A stretch of 64,000 bases of DNA from Argentina anserina. Taxonomy: Eukaryota; Streptophyta; Magnoliopsida; Rosales; Rosaceae. A program made the translations under genes and the position numbers. The notes beneath the pieces were generated by a model, which had not been told where the DNA came from, ran no database searches, and worked only from the letters and a program-made list of their open reading frames with translations. This document shows, in pieces, positions 13,750-26,500 of this stretch (positions are counted from its first letter, which is position 1; every line of letters begins with the position of its first letter). Where the stretch lies: NCBI RefSeq assembly GCF_933775445.1, contig NC_065873.1:23622001-23686000 (forward strand), in the 5' to 3' direction.

Positions 13750-15040
13750 TGCTAAAGCAACGATGAGAAACAATACAGAGCTTTTTCTGCGAGAGTGAAT
13801 GAATGCGATGATCCTGTGTGACGCAGTTTTACGCCCCGATCGTCTCTCCTCTGATTGTTATATCCACCAAGGGTAAAATAGTCCTTTTGACAACGTACCG
13901 GACATTGTTTTAAGCTCAGACTCGACATCTTCTAGTGCGTTTCCGGACGTTACATTTGGTGCAGAATAATATACTCCCAAAAATTGATCGGACGTATGCC
14001 CAATGTTCTCGGATTTTAGCTGGGGACAGATCGGTGTGTCATGGAAAAGACAATTGTGTCCCTAAGTATCTTTTTTAATTTACAGCCCCACCAATGGTTC
14101 TGTGCTCCATGGTGGGCCGACTTTCTTCTTTCTTTTACTGCGGTAAAAAAACGTGTGTTGGTTTTACTTTCTTTTCTTTACCTCCGTAATTGGCAAACAA
14201 GTACATTAAAGTAGTTCCATCACTTCTATGCTTATGGTGGAGGTCCAATAACGATCTAGATGGTGCCACAATTGCGTGTTAAGAACCTAGGAGTTTACAT
14301 GTGTAAGTGTAATCGTCTAGAGAGTTGATTATTTTCGAGCGTTTTAATTATTCTGCATAGCTTGTAACTTTGTAAATTCTACGGACTATGATCAACTTCT
14401 ATAGTTCTATTTCAAAAACAAAAAAAAAAGTCAGAGGTTGGTAGTCGAGCCTAGCGTCTCTTTAGACTAGTGAAATTAATTTGTGACTTAGATAGGCTAT
14501 CCGATTTGGTTTTGGTCAATTCTTGCATTTCGTTAGAGTTGTGCAATGTAGGACTGAGTGTTGACCGAAGGCAATGAACAGCTTTACAATTGTTGATTTG
14601 TAGGAGTGAGAGTTAACCATAGACAAACCGCATTAAAACGACTGAATCTGTGTTCAGTGTTGAACAACATGGTAGAATAAGTTTGTGCTTTCGGATTTCA
14701 AGTTATATTTGCAGAGGTTAAGCACATAATGCTGTGCTGATGCAGATAGGAGGCGTTGAGTGTTGACTAAGTAACGTGAACTGAGAATTTTTTTTTACTC
14801 TTAACCCACAAAGGTTCATTACAACACTAGAGTTGATGATCATCATGGTGAAAAAAAGAAAAAAGAAAACCCTCACGCCCAGAGTTGATCTACACAAACA
14901 AGTATGATGTATGGTACAACATTTAGGAGCTTTTTCTTCTTCACAGATTGAGAAGCTTGATCAGAATGGCAAAGAGGAAAATGTCCCCCATCAAAGAATA
15001 TAGGATTTTCAAAACTGAGGAAGCGGTGTTTAACATGATG
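13750..15040. other. Intergenic, no gene seen
   Basis: 1.3 kb between the EMC7 start and the transporter stop codon. The first part is the EMC7 promoter and the last 200 bases or so are probably the transporter 3' UTR. No conserved reading frame, RNA gene or mobile element terminus is recognised. Confidence 0.55.
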
Positions 15041-17831
15041 TTATAAACCCAACTTCTTTGAGAACCAGTCTGAAAGATTAGCTATTACAAATCCTGCAAA
15101 TACCTGCAAAATACCAATAGAGCATCAGAAACAGTTCACCCATGCAACACAACATGAATTACTACATATATAGAACTAATGTACTAGAACTACAGATACT
15201 ATGCACATTGTTATATGATACCTGTACAGAGCCAAGGATGTAAACTGCCGAATAATGACGACCATGGATGAACATGTCAGCCACCATAGCTAGGGGGATG
15301 GTGAGTGACATGCCCAAAGTGGCCACCAGTGGGGTTGTCCACACAACACATAGTGCCCTGCAGAAAAGTGGAAGTTTAAATCAAGAAGAGCGCATGAAGT
15401 CATTGCATGAAGTACAGACTGATAAAAAGGACTGGTTAAGCATACCAAAAGTAGTCCGAAAGTACACTTCCAACAAAGCCATTGGCAAGAACAAGTTCAT
15501 CCAATTTAGCAGAGTGAGGAATCATAAACTTCGGTTCAATGCCCATTGCTGTCAATGGCAAAACTGGGGAAAAAAGAACAAAGAAGACCACTATGAATGG
15601 GGAACACTTGAAAACGTTAAAGAGATAAAGAACTTTGTGTACTTTGACCTGAAATCAAAGTAATACTTACCCAGCCACCATAAAGCTACAAGCGTAAACA
15701 GTCCAATATACCCAAACAACTTTTGCACGTCTGCCTTCTCTCCTCCTTCACCACCAAATTTCTTAAGCAGAACTGCATTATCAAGGTGGTAAACACATAA
15801 GTACTTTTATACAAAAAAAATAACCACAACCAAGAACCTTTGAAGCAACAAAAAATATGACAATACCCCAACCTGTAAATAGCCCATATGACATGGCTGA
15901 GGAAAGGCCGAGGAGATCTCCAACAAGAGAGCGTTTCCCATTGCTGAACAAAAAAATTCACTGTCAACAAAGAGCAAGTTGATATCTATATCGATAACGA
16001 TCCAGACCGTCAACAACAAACAGCATTCAAAAACAGATGCTTTCATCTTTTATCAAGAAAGAAATGGAACGGTCAAGAATCAGAGATGAAGTAAAAACAC
16101 TTACGAGACACTCGATTGTGAGTCATCTGCAGCCCATGTTTTTCCCATAGTTGTCATGGCTACACCTGCCATGCTGACAAAGACAGCCACCACTTTTGAT
16201 AGATTTAAAGAATCTTGACCCAAGAATGCCCCAATAAAGAGTGTAAAGAGTCCTGATGTTGAGGATAAGACTGTTGTACTTGCAACACTAGTACGTGCAA
16301 GAGCAGCATTTGAAAAATACTGCAACAATCAGGAAAAACAATAATTTAAAATTGTCTAGAGGTCTTCACACTAATGTAACAACTTTCATAGAATGCACAT
16401 CATCTGCGAATATGAGTTGATGTCACTTTAGTTGAAAAATCTCCCATTTAATTTCTGGTAACAATGATGACTTCAAAACCTTTTATTATTCATTTTCAAG
16501 CAATAAAAAATTATGCTCTATAATGTTGAAATTTTAACCTTAAAAACCTATAAGAACTGCTATTACGAAGAAATAAATTCCTTAAGAGCCATATGATAAG
16601 ATGCATAGTAGAATTGATGGAGATAGAAACTTTAGGGCATTCCTTACCTCTGTAAAAAACCAAAGAGGGGCAAGGTAAAATCCATAAGTAGCAATTTCCC
16701 TTGGTGTGAGATCTGTATCATGTTTCAGCACATTTACATTGTCTTTAAGTTTAGAAACCAAAGGTCTTTCTTCTGCACAAGGTGAAAGGTCTGCATCACT
16801 GTCTTTTCTGGACAAGGTATGAATTTCCATTTCAAAATCTTTCTGCAGTCCATTGTGTTTCAGTGGTGAACTAAATCCAGCAGAATACTCATTCATGCTT
16901 TCTGCATGTTTGCCACTTTTAGAAGAGCGACGTTTAAGTAAATTACACAACCAGTCCTTAAGAAAAGCTATTGGGAGGTACACTACCATAAGAGAAGCTC
17001 CAAGATATGTCACTGCAAAGGGCTGCTTATAGTTTGCATAGATATCCTGCAGATATGATCAAAGTTAGCTAACAACTCAAATATACAAGCTTCAGGTGCA
17101 CAGAATATTGCATATATCCGTAAAAATATAAGAGAGATGAAGGAACCCCTACAATCATGTCAGGCATATCCACATTCCACAAAAATGATACAAAAGGATA
17201 CCACCTCACATGAGTTCCAAACTTCCAATAAACTGTCAATTAAGGTCGTATTTGGTGTAGATACATGTAAAAGAAAAGGGTACAATTGTTTACTAAAGGA
17301 TCTAATTTGGTCTCTAACTAAACTCCAAGCTACCTTCAACAAGAATACCAGATTATTCAAAGCATCATCGTTTTGAACCGCTGTATACGAGGAGCATTCA
17401 TGCCATTGCCTACTTTGTGTCTATCCTCTAAATGATATGAAGAAAAACTAAACACTAGTTTAACTACAATGTTTGATACTCAATCAACATAACAAATTAA
17501 CAATGGAGAAGTTGAGGCCTCAGTTTCATAATCAATATCAAAGTAAAAAATGCAGTCTTTAACCAAGTAATTAGTGGACAAGGTCAAAGGCAAACTCTTC
17601 AGTCACAACCAGGTAACTAAATCCATATCAAGCTCAAATCTTTCCCCAACAAACAAACTCAAGACCTCAAAAACCATCAAACACAAGCATTTCATCTAAT
17701 CCAAAAGCTACACAATCAGTGAAGACAAACTAAACAGAGACATGACAGACCTGTGTGACTTCAGCAGAGGTAACCCAAATGATAACAACAGCACCAATTA
17801 GAAGCAATCCAGCTCTGTATCTCCAACCCAT
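15041..17831 (-). CDS. EamA/DMT-superfamily membrane transporter (SLC35F5-like)
   Basis: Eight exons: 17831-17751, 17046-16648, 16319-16105, 15943-15873, 15772-15671, 15563-15446, 15357-15222, 15103-15041; 394 aa. It is a polytopic protein: a first helix starting [20 protein letters not shown], a second after the YLGASLMVV block, then a long hydrophilic Ser/Lys/Asp/Glu loop encoded by exon 2 (about 100 residues), then repeated hydrophobic segments ([72 protein letters not shown]). This is the architecture of plant EamA-like / SLC35F drug-metabolite transporters, whose substrates are largely unknown; I infer no substrate. Intron 1 (17047-17750) is the longest. Confidence 0.88.
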
Positions 17832-19800
17832 AACAAAACTCAGATAGAGGAATCACAAAAAACTTGGAGGATCTGAAAACTAGTCTTGGATCTTTGAAGC
17901 TGGGTATGATAATTCCCAGGGTAAAGAGAGATCTTGGGGTGACAGGGTGTGTTGTGAAGTCCAAAAGTGGCGTGTATTTAGGTGAAGGATAGAAGAGACA
18001 GAGATGCCGGTTGGAGTGGGCGGCTGGTGGTGTCAAACAACAAACAAGGAATCGGGTTGGTATTGAAAATATTTAATGCCAAAGATTGTGAAGAAAGAGT
18101 AGTAACAGATAGGAGGGAAGTGAAAGGGTAACAACTTGACGAAGACGAATAAAGAAAACGTTGCTCTTTATACGTCTGTCTTGGATTCAATTTCTTCAGT
18201 TATTATAGTTATTTTCAAACCATTTATTTAGTTTTAAATGTGTCTGTAAAGAAGCTGTACAGTGCATTTGCTCAAAATAGAGAGAAGTGAATCTTTACTT
18301 AAATAATAAGAGAAGACCTGAAGTAGTTTTCGGCTTTCAATTACAAATCCATATTTCAATGCACAGTGATTAAAAACAATTATAATGTCAATTTAACTCA
18401 TATTTAAGGTTTTATTGCTCTTAATTACATTTATTCTATCCATCAACTTTCTCTTTTTCTTGTGTCTTATTACTACTCTTCACTTCACCAAACTCTTTCA
18501 CATTCTTTATAATTATTGCAACAATTCAACTTGAAATTCAAAAAACCTACTCCGATTCTAATGAAAATTGCAGGTAGAAAAATTTAAACTCAAATTTTTT
18601 TATGTATCAAAACTTTTCAAGTTTTAGAATGAAGCATCATCAATTTGAGGGAAAAAAATAATGGTGGCAATGGAGTATTTTTAATGGAGTAGTAATTAGA
18701 AGTAGTTGGAAAGACAAATAGCATAAAAATTAAAACAAATTCTCACGATGAAATTCTTTTATTCATGTTATCATTGTGGCTTAAAGATAAATTAAGAAAT
18801 ATAAACTAAAACAAAACTTAAAACCTAAAACGACCTGTATAAAAAATTGGAGGGAGTATAACATAATATAAATTATTTTCGCATCTTTATAAGACCGATT
18901 TATATCTAATGGAATTAGAACGGTGCAAAAGCTAATAGGTAGCAGAGTAAGGTATATTTGAGAGTTAATACCGAAATTTGTGTTATCTTCTTTACCTTCT
19001 CTTTCTTTCACTTTCTTTGTCTAATCAAAGGTGACATGCTTCTCACACTACCACCTCAAGGAGACATCACATTCTTTAATTAATTTACAATTCTTCTGTT
19101 TCTGTCTTATATATTTTTGGTACGATCTCCTTTTTTTCTTCTACATACATCACGAAAAAAAAAACAACATAACTTCCATTATAACAATATAAGAAAATGT
19201 ATTCGTGTACCTAAAGAAAACGAGCGTGCGGAAGAGAAAGGGCATGACACATACAAAAAAAATTCCATATAGGAGAATGAAATATATACATGATATTTAA
19301 TAGATTCTTATGGTAGTGATGTTCACAAATTATGATTTATTTTAGTCTTTCAGCTTAAATAAGCACATAATGAAACCACCATGGCACCATCTATGATGAG
19401 GTCATGAGATTTTATGGATATTCTTGCATTATAATACATAAAATTTATACCTTTCCCTTTGCTTAAACATAAATTATGTATCGCACTCTGAGACTTATGA
19501 GTCCCTTCCAATCTTCTACACTTTTGTGAGTCAATGGACTAGCTAGTCTTCTCAATTTTTAAATTCTCAATTTATCATTTAATCACTTTGTTTCATAATT
19601 CATATAGATTATAAGGTACACTTGATCAATGATCAGTAGTCAGTAGAGGCAGGGGTGATTTCCACCTTGTCTCTCAGACTCTCACCTCACCTTAATGTAG
19701 AACTTTTACCATATATAATACCTGGGTTAGTACATGATTAAGCTACACTAAATACTACAATACAAAAGATTGAACCTTTAGCTCCAATCCAATCCAAATT
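17832..19800. other. AT-rich intergenic region
   Basis: Two kilobases of very AT-rich DNA containing the transporter promoter side and the 3' flank of the ARM-repeat gene. No coding region, RNA gene or clear repeat terminus was found. Confidence 0.55.
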
Positions 19801-20928
19801 TCAAGGTGAAGAGCCCCATAGCACCTCTGAAACAACAGTGGCAGCCTCTGCTTCAGAAACAGAGGCTTCTCTAACTCTCTTCAGTATCTCCAACTTCACT
19901 GCTCTCTTCTCACTCTTCTCCAACCCTTCACCAACTTCAAGTTGCACTGCAAAACCAGCTACACACCCCAAAAATGGAAACTTTCCAACACCTTCATCCT
20001 CCTTGGACTCATCCCTCAATTCCAACCTCTGCAAATCCATGAGCTTCTTCACCAAACCCTCCTCAAGCATTGCTTCAATCACTTCCTCCCTCGCCAAGAT
20101 TCCGATTTCGAATATGCAATTCATCGCTGCCGCTTTGATCTTTAACTCCTCGGCGCTCAAAAGTCCTATAATTCTTGGTATTTCCTCATTGATGTCATCC
20201 ACCAAAGGCGTCCTAATAATCCTGACCAGCGAAGTAAGGACTTGAATCGAACGACATGAACCAATTGAAACCAACGCTCCAATGATCGGACCCATCAAAA
20301 CCAACCCGACAAAAACGTCCTTGTTGAACTGAACCAGAGCTAGAACAACAGCAGCAGCTTGGTCTTTAACCCAATTCGAATGCAGAGGATCACATATTAT
20401 AAACTCAACAATGGAGAATACCTTGGCTTTCAAAATCAACTCTTGATACTCCTTATCAAAACCTCTAGACAATCTCGCTTCCAAACCCACCAAAGCTTCT
20501 ACCTTTTCACCGTCGTCCTCGGACTCATTCATCGTTTGTACGAAGCGCTCTACGTTTTTGCAATCGACATATGCTTGGACTTGAGCTTCAATAGCGTACC
20601 CGACTTGGGAGATGTTGTAGTTAGTGATTTGGCGGCGGAGAAGAGACCGCAGGCCGTAGGTTTGCAAGTTTTCGAGCTTTCCAAGGAGGGTTTTAAGGTT
20701 GTCGAGTAACTGAGCGAGGTGGAAGAGAGTTGGGTCGGTGGAGATGATCGGGTCGGCTTCAGTTGCGAGCTCTAGAAGAGCTTCGATGGCGGCGTTTGTG
20801 TCGGGGTGGTTGTAGATTGTGGCAATGGGGTTGTTTTGGAGGGCCTTTGAGGCTTTGCTTAGAGCTTCTAAAAGCGGCAGAGGGTGGTGGTTTTGGCGGC
20901 GGTGGTCTTGAGCTTCTTCGTCGGCCAT
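19801..20928 (-). CDS. ARM-repeat-like helical protein, intronless
   Basis: Single-exon gene of 375 aa from the Met in MADEEAQDH at 20928; the frame is open for 22 further codons upstream to a Met at 20994, but those residues look like untranslated leader. The protein is almost all helical, with armadillo-type segments: LLEALSKASKAL, AIEALLELATEADPI, VEALVGLEARLSRGFDKEYQ, WVKDQAAAVVLALVQFNKDV, SIQVLTSLVRIIRTPLVDD and LKIKAAAMNCIFEIGILARE. Armadillo proteins are protein-binding scaffolds. I recognise it as a plant ARM-repeat family protein of unassigned function and infer nothing further. No signal peptide or membrane helix. Confidence 0.83.
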   Translation of the reverse strand: MADEEAQDHRRQNHHPLPLLEALSKASKALQNNPIATIYNHPDTNAAIEALLELATEADPIISTDPTLFHLAQLLDNLKTLLGKLENLQTYGLRSLLRRQITNYNISQVGYAIEAQVQAYVDCKNVERFVQTMNESEDDGEKVEALVGLEARLSRGFDKEYQELILKAKVFSIVEFIICDPLHSNWVKDQAAAVVLALVQFNKDVFVGLVLMGPIIGALVSIGSCRSIQVLTSLVRIIRTPLVDDINEEIPRIIGLLSAEELKIKAAAMNCIFEIGILAREEVIEAMLEEGLVKKLMDLQRLELRDESKEDEGVGKFPFLGCVAGFAVQLEVGEGLEKSEKRAVKLEILKRVREASVSEAEAATVVSEVLWGSSP

Positions 20929-21447
20929 GGTTGGTTTTTGATGTGGCGTAGAGTGGTGTGCGTGGGTTTGAGGCAGACGGAGGGCCTCTGGCAACCACTT
21001 GTCTAAAGGGCAGGGCTACTTGACCAACCATTCAAACAACACTTTGCAAGTTTCAATTTAGAGTATAGCTTACCATCTTGGTTATTTTCCGAGTATAGAG
21101 TAATTTATTGCCCACCGACATGTTGGTGTGCCAACTTTCCCATTTGTTGTAGATGTTGGGATGTATATTATGCAAAGTATGCATCAATGTTACCATGTAT
21201 GCTGGAATTTCCGGTTAAGGACTTGCAAAGTTCAGTTGCAATGCTTTTGAACTTTAAACTATTTCTTATTTCTTGACAGAAATTTAAACAGTAATGAGAA
21301 AACCGGTGTATGAAATGAGGCCGACTTAAGTATAGCGAAAGAATTTAAAGGCATACAAAGTTCGAGTTCTTGACCTCTTTATTATGTTGAGAAACCGCTA
21401 TATTATGAAAAATCCAGGGAGTGTTCTCCTCAACCTATCACGCCATG
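20929..21447. other. Upstream region of the ARM-repeat gene
   Basis: Contains the presumed promoter and 5' UTR of the minus-strand ARM gene. Nothing else is recognised. Confidence 0.5.
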
Positions 21448-22638
21448 AATCCCGTCGGTCGGCGGGGACGTCGGTCCTAAGAAGCGACTTAATGTTACAA
21501 TGCAGAATGATATAAAAATAACAATAACTTCTTTTTAAGCTCTTTACTCTAGGCTCGTTTAATCTCTTCCAAACTCGACAAATTTACACTTTTTTATAAA
21601 AAAATGTATACATGTGTGGGTGAGCAAAACCATGCGCTTAGTAAGTGGGTGATGTAATATGTCACCAAAGCCATGTCATTTTACTCACACTATAAGAAAT
21701 AGTATATCATATACGCACATTTCACAACAATGCGCCATATCCCACAATCTTTTCTTATTAGTTATCCTTCAATGTAGTGATCCCCACGGGACACCTAAAG
21801 ACCTCTTGCCCTATACATCTATGAGTCACATCCTTACTTCGACATAACCCAATCAAGAAGTTCACATGTTCCATGACTAGTCAAACAATAACTTTGACAT
21901 CATAATACGTATAATCTTAACACAGTTCACAAATCGACATGCTTCACTTGAAAATAGATAGATATTTCACAAATATATCTAAAACATGTCTTTCGATTAT
22001 TTTAAAATCATATAAAAATATTTGAAACACAATACATAAACCACTCACCTCGAAAATATGAATCGTCACCATATCGTAAATCAAGAAACATAAACAAGTC
22101 TTCTAAAAATCATCACTGGATTTACCTCAAACCTCTAAAATAGAAAAAAATACGCCTATACGAATCTGTAGCCACTCGCGGATTGTGAATCGGAATTACA
22201 GATCAAAAGTTATGATCCGTAAAAGTTTTATCGCAAAATTAATAAAATAATATAAAATTAAATAGAGTTTTGAGAGATAGAGAAAGAGAAAATCAGCCGT
22301 GATAAAGGAAAACTGGTCTTAAGAATGCCACGTGTCACTAAATGATTGGTTCATTAGTGAAATGTGTCAACCACCAAATAAAAGCCCACCTATTTGACCC
22401 ACAAGCTAACACGTGTCCTATGTAACATACCAAAACTCGCGGCTGAAATACTTAGCAATTAAGCTAAGTTTTAGACCAATGAGATGACGCCACGTCATTA
22501 TTCGATATTTTTTATAAATTTTGAAAAATCATTAAAATGAGCTCGAAATTCTGAAAAATGTGGCGAACTTGTGACGACCTCTATTTTCTATTTTTCAAAA
22601 TAGAATTCAACCTACCACTAAAGAATTAGGATATTACA
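21448..22638 (-). mobile_element. Probable solo LTR remnant (gypsy-like), approximate ends
   Basis: Read on the minus strand the block starts TGTAATATCC at 22638, a common plant LTR start. It has an alternating AT-rich and regulatory-like composition, includes the motif GAGGTGAGTG, and ends near the GC-rich GGGGACGTCGG block at about 21460. It carries no coding frame. I could not find a matching 5-bp target duplication, so the left boundary is uncertain and the identification rests on overall look. Confidence 0.4.
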
Positions 22639-23533
22639 AAACCAAACTCATGAATGCAAGTTATAAAAAGTAATCCCTTCCATATCTACAAGTCTACAAC
22701 CAGAGACTTACATCAGTGGAGGCAAAAAAATCATTTTTAATTATTTGCGCAAAGCGCAATTTTTTTACTATGCTATCTTTAAAATAAGTATGTCGAAATT
22801 TATCATAAAAAATAGTGCAAAGAGATGCGAAGCTAAGTACTTGAGATTCTTAGACAGTCGGAAAAAATAATGTGTATTGGAGGACTCACGACAATAAGAG
22901 TGCTCTAAAATTGATATGAGAACAATGAGTCAGTATGACTATTGAATAAAAAATATGTATATTTATTCATATATTATCACTTGATCTAGTATTCATATAC
23001 TTTAATAGTGTTTGGTGCAAATTGTCTTCATCTAATTAATCATTAACTTCAATTAAGCCTTAAATTAGGATTACAAATTAATAATAAAAACAAAAACCCT
23101 CTAATTCTAATTGTCAAAAGATGAGTGACTTCCCCACCCCCCCCACCGGCGGTTCCGCCTTTGTCTACAACAGTAATAAATAAAATAAAAACATATAGCT
23201 CATAGCAAAACAATAGCACAAACTACAAGTCTTCATGTAGAGATTTCTGGAATCTAAAACAATATGAACTACATCTGACTTTTTTTTTTTTATCATAAGG
23301 AAATTCATTAGAACCCTCTGAAAAACACAGAAGGTAGAGAGTACATCCAAGATAAAAGAACATATGGGAAAAAACTACATCTGACTGGAGTAAGATTTCT
23401 ATTTGCTTTGGTAGATGAGTAACATCTATTATGTGCAAAGAATGAATGAATTTCCTTTACCTGTCATGCAAAGAAATCTGAACTTCAACTCTAACAAAAC
23501 TGCAAAAGCACACATTGTTTACATCGTCTTTGA
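22639..23533. other. AT-rich intergenic region
   Basis: 3' flank of the synaptotagmin gene. It has a C-run at about 23136-23145 and a T-run at 23280-23291. No gene or element end is recognised. Confidence 0.5.
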
Positions 23534-26500
23534 TCAAGAAGTATCACGGACTTTATGCTGCGCAACCCATTTGAGACTCATAGTTATCCTTCCAGATTTG
23601 GCAATGTCTATGGGAAAACAATCCTGATATTCTCCTTCCATTAAGACCCTGGTGAGTGTCATGATCACTCTTCCTATTCTGTCCTGAAATAATGAAAAGC
23701 TATTTCAAGTTTTTTGATACTACAACAATCATAGACACAAGATGATACCAAATCTGAAGATAGATACCTTCCCAAAAGTGTCATGGTCCCAAACTTCGAT
23801 GATTAACATTTCGTGTAATGCATCCTCCACCATGAAGTCGAATGTCTGATTCCAAACTGGGTTCAAGTTGTTCGTTATGACCTAAGAAACCAGATGATTA
23901 TGAGTCATAAGGTATAGGAATGAGCAATGCCTGGTAATGATGTCAAGTAATTTAGAAAGAGTAAGTAATTTGGAAAATTAAATCCCACCCTGGTCTTTTG
24001 CTTTGCTTCAGATTTCTTCATAAGAAGGACAACAAACGGATCAGCCTTCCCCATAAAATCTACTATTGGTAGGTCTTCTGCAGATATAACTGTTACAGAT
24101 AATACACCTCTTATAAACATTTCCTTCTTCTTCTTAGAGGCCATTTGTCTCAAGTCTGCTTTTGTTAGATTAGTTTCAATCTTCAGAGCCTTTTCCAAAG
24201 AGGTCAAGGAGAAGTCGTGATCGAACGGGTTTACAATGTTCCCATCTGTACCAAAAGGGCAGTATAACAGCTCCAAGTGCACCTAGTGTCAAAAGTACAG
24301 TGGATTATACCCATTTTTGTCATATATCTCATATAAGGTCTGTGACATATTGAATACGGTGAAAATAAGAAAATGCAGATGCAGTTTTCACCTGACCCCG
24401 GTACCTAGTATCTCTCTGGATGTCCAAATCCTTCAAAAGTTTTAACCATACATCCTTCACTTTACCAGGCTGGAGTGTACTCAATGGAATACAACAACAG
24501 CCAATGAATTCTGCAGCCTGAAGTCCTTCATCATCGAAAATTCTTACTGTCAAGCGTTGAGTTGAATCATCTTCAACCATGAACTCAAAGTGCTCATTCC
24601 AAATTGGGTTTAAATCGTTGTCCTGAAGATTAAGGTAAATAATCAATGCATTTAAGGAAAAAATATATATACGTACGTACACCAATTAAAACATGAGTTT
24701 TTCTCACAATCACTTTGCTTGTTTTTGTTCTGTCAGGAAGTGGACGTATGAACATCACAGCAAAAGGATCCGATTTTCCTAAAATGTCCTTATTTGTCAA
24801 CTCCTTGGCTTCCACAAGCTTCACTTCTAATGTTCCAACAGGCTTCAATTCCAAGTCACTGTAACATAACAAGATCTTAGATGAGAAAAGCACTCGTAGA
24901 TTGAGTCAGAAACATCACTCTAAATTAGGCCATATAATGGTCAATATCTGCAACTCTATAGCATAATTTGTATTAGCAGCTTAGCATGGTTACGCATTGG
25001 CTACATATGCTTCAGATTTATGGTGCATAAAAGGTTTCTACCCTTGGTTTACTCAGATGCATGGTAAATAGAAATCGCAATCTGATTACTTGGCAATAAT
25101 GAATTACAAAACCAGTTAGTGATTACAAAACCATTAGTGCGAAAGGTTGACCCAGAAAACCTCTATAAGCTCCCACATAAGTTTATAGATTCAACTTATA
25201 AAGCCATTTAGTGTAAAGTGTAAACACATGAAATTTCTCTATAAATATTTTTCCTAAGCTTTGTCTATTGAATACTTTCCAAGAACAGGTATGAGATAAA
25301 AGTTAAATGGATGATATGGTTCTACAGTTTATTCTGAATTTAGCATATACCTGTAATCACCAGGTATAATGGGTATAATGTTACGAACTGGCCAGGTAAT
25401 ACAATCTTCAATAGCATCCCGTATTGTTTCCTGAAAATATAAATATCGTTTAAAAATAACATTATCTGATGTACTTATCCAAGTATAACTCATTCACTAT
25501 ACTTGTATACGTTGTTTATTATATCCCTATATTTTTCTCCATTTTCCTAGAACAAATATAATAATTTAACTACAGTGCACAAATACTAAGATACTGTGTT
25601 GAAGAAAATTAGTACAGTAACGTCATGTAAAGTGTTTAGTAAGTTTTATGAAATTCTACTAATATGATATAGTTACAGGGATTTTTCCTTCCAGTTTTTT
25701 AAGTTTTTTTTTTCAACATGAATACCAAAAGAAGATGAACAATGCTTTATCTAATATTAGTCCAGGGATGACACAAGGGATGAATAAGATTGTAAAAACA
25801 GAAGCCTGTTTTATGCAATATGATAAAACTGAGGTTTTATTGAATTGTTACCTTACTTTCGTCGCTTTCAAGACTAGTAGTTGACTAGTTTCCTTATAAA
25901 GGAAGAACTTTTTAGAATGGTGATCAAAGAATTGAAGTGCTATTATTAGTGAAGGATTAGAAGGCCATATCACCCATATGCCAAACTACTGTTATTGAAA
26001 GGGAAACAAAAACTAATGCTACAATGAACCAAAAATGAAACCAGTGATGGGTTATAGGAGATGTCAAAGTTAGCTCAAACCTCAAGAGCCTCGGAAATTC
26101 CTGGGATTGATGATATCTCACTACCGGAGACTTTGAACACGAAGTCCAGTTTTTTCTGCAGGCAGAAACAAACTATATGATATCAAAACCAAAAATATGA
26201 GATGCATGTGGTAATGAACACAAAAATGATAAATTCACACCTTTTCTCTTAAGGAATATGCAATAGCTCCAAAACAAGGAAACTGGTCAATTAGTGGTTT
26301 CAACATTACCCTAAAAACCCCAGTGAATCCAATATCTTTCACCTAGATGAAATTTCAAAATGAAAAAGACGACAAGGTGAGATTGAAACTTTCATTAGAT
26401 TGTAAAAATCTCTATGTATGAAACACAACATATTATGGATATTCAAGAAGACATGCATGGACATACACTACAACAAGATGCTGAAATGGGGGAACTCAAT

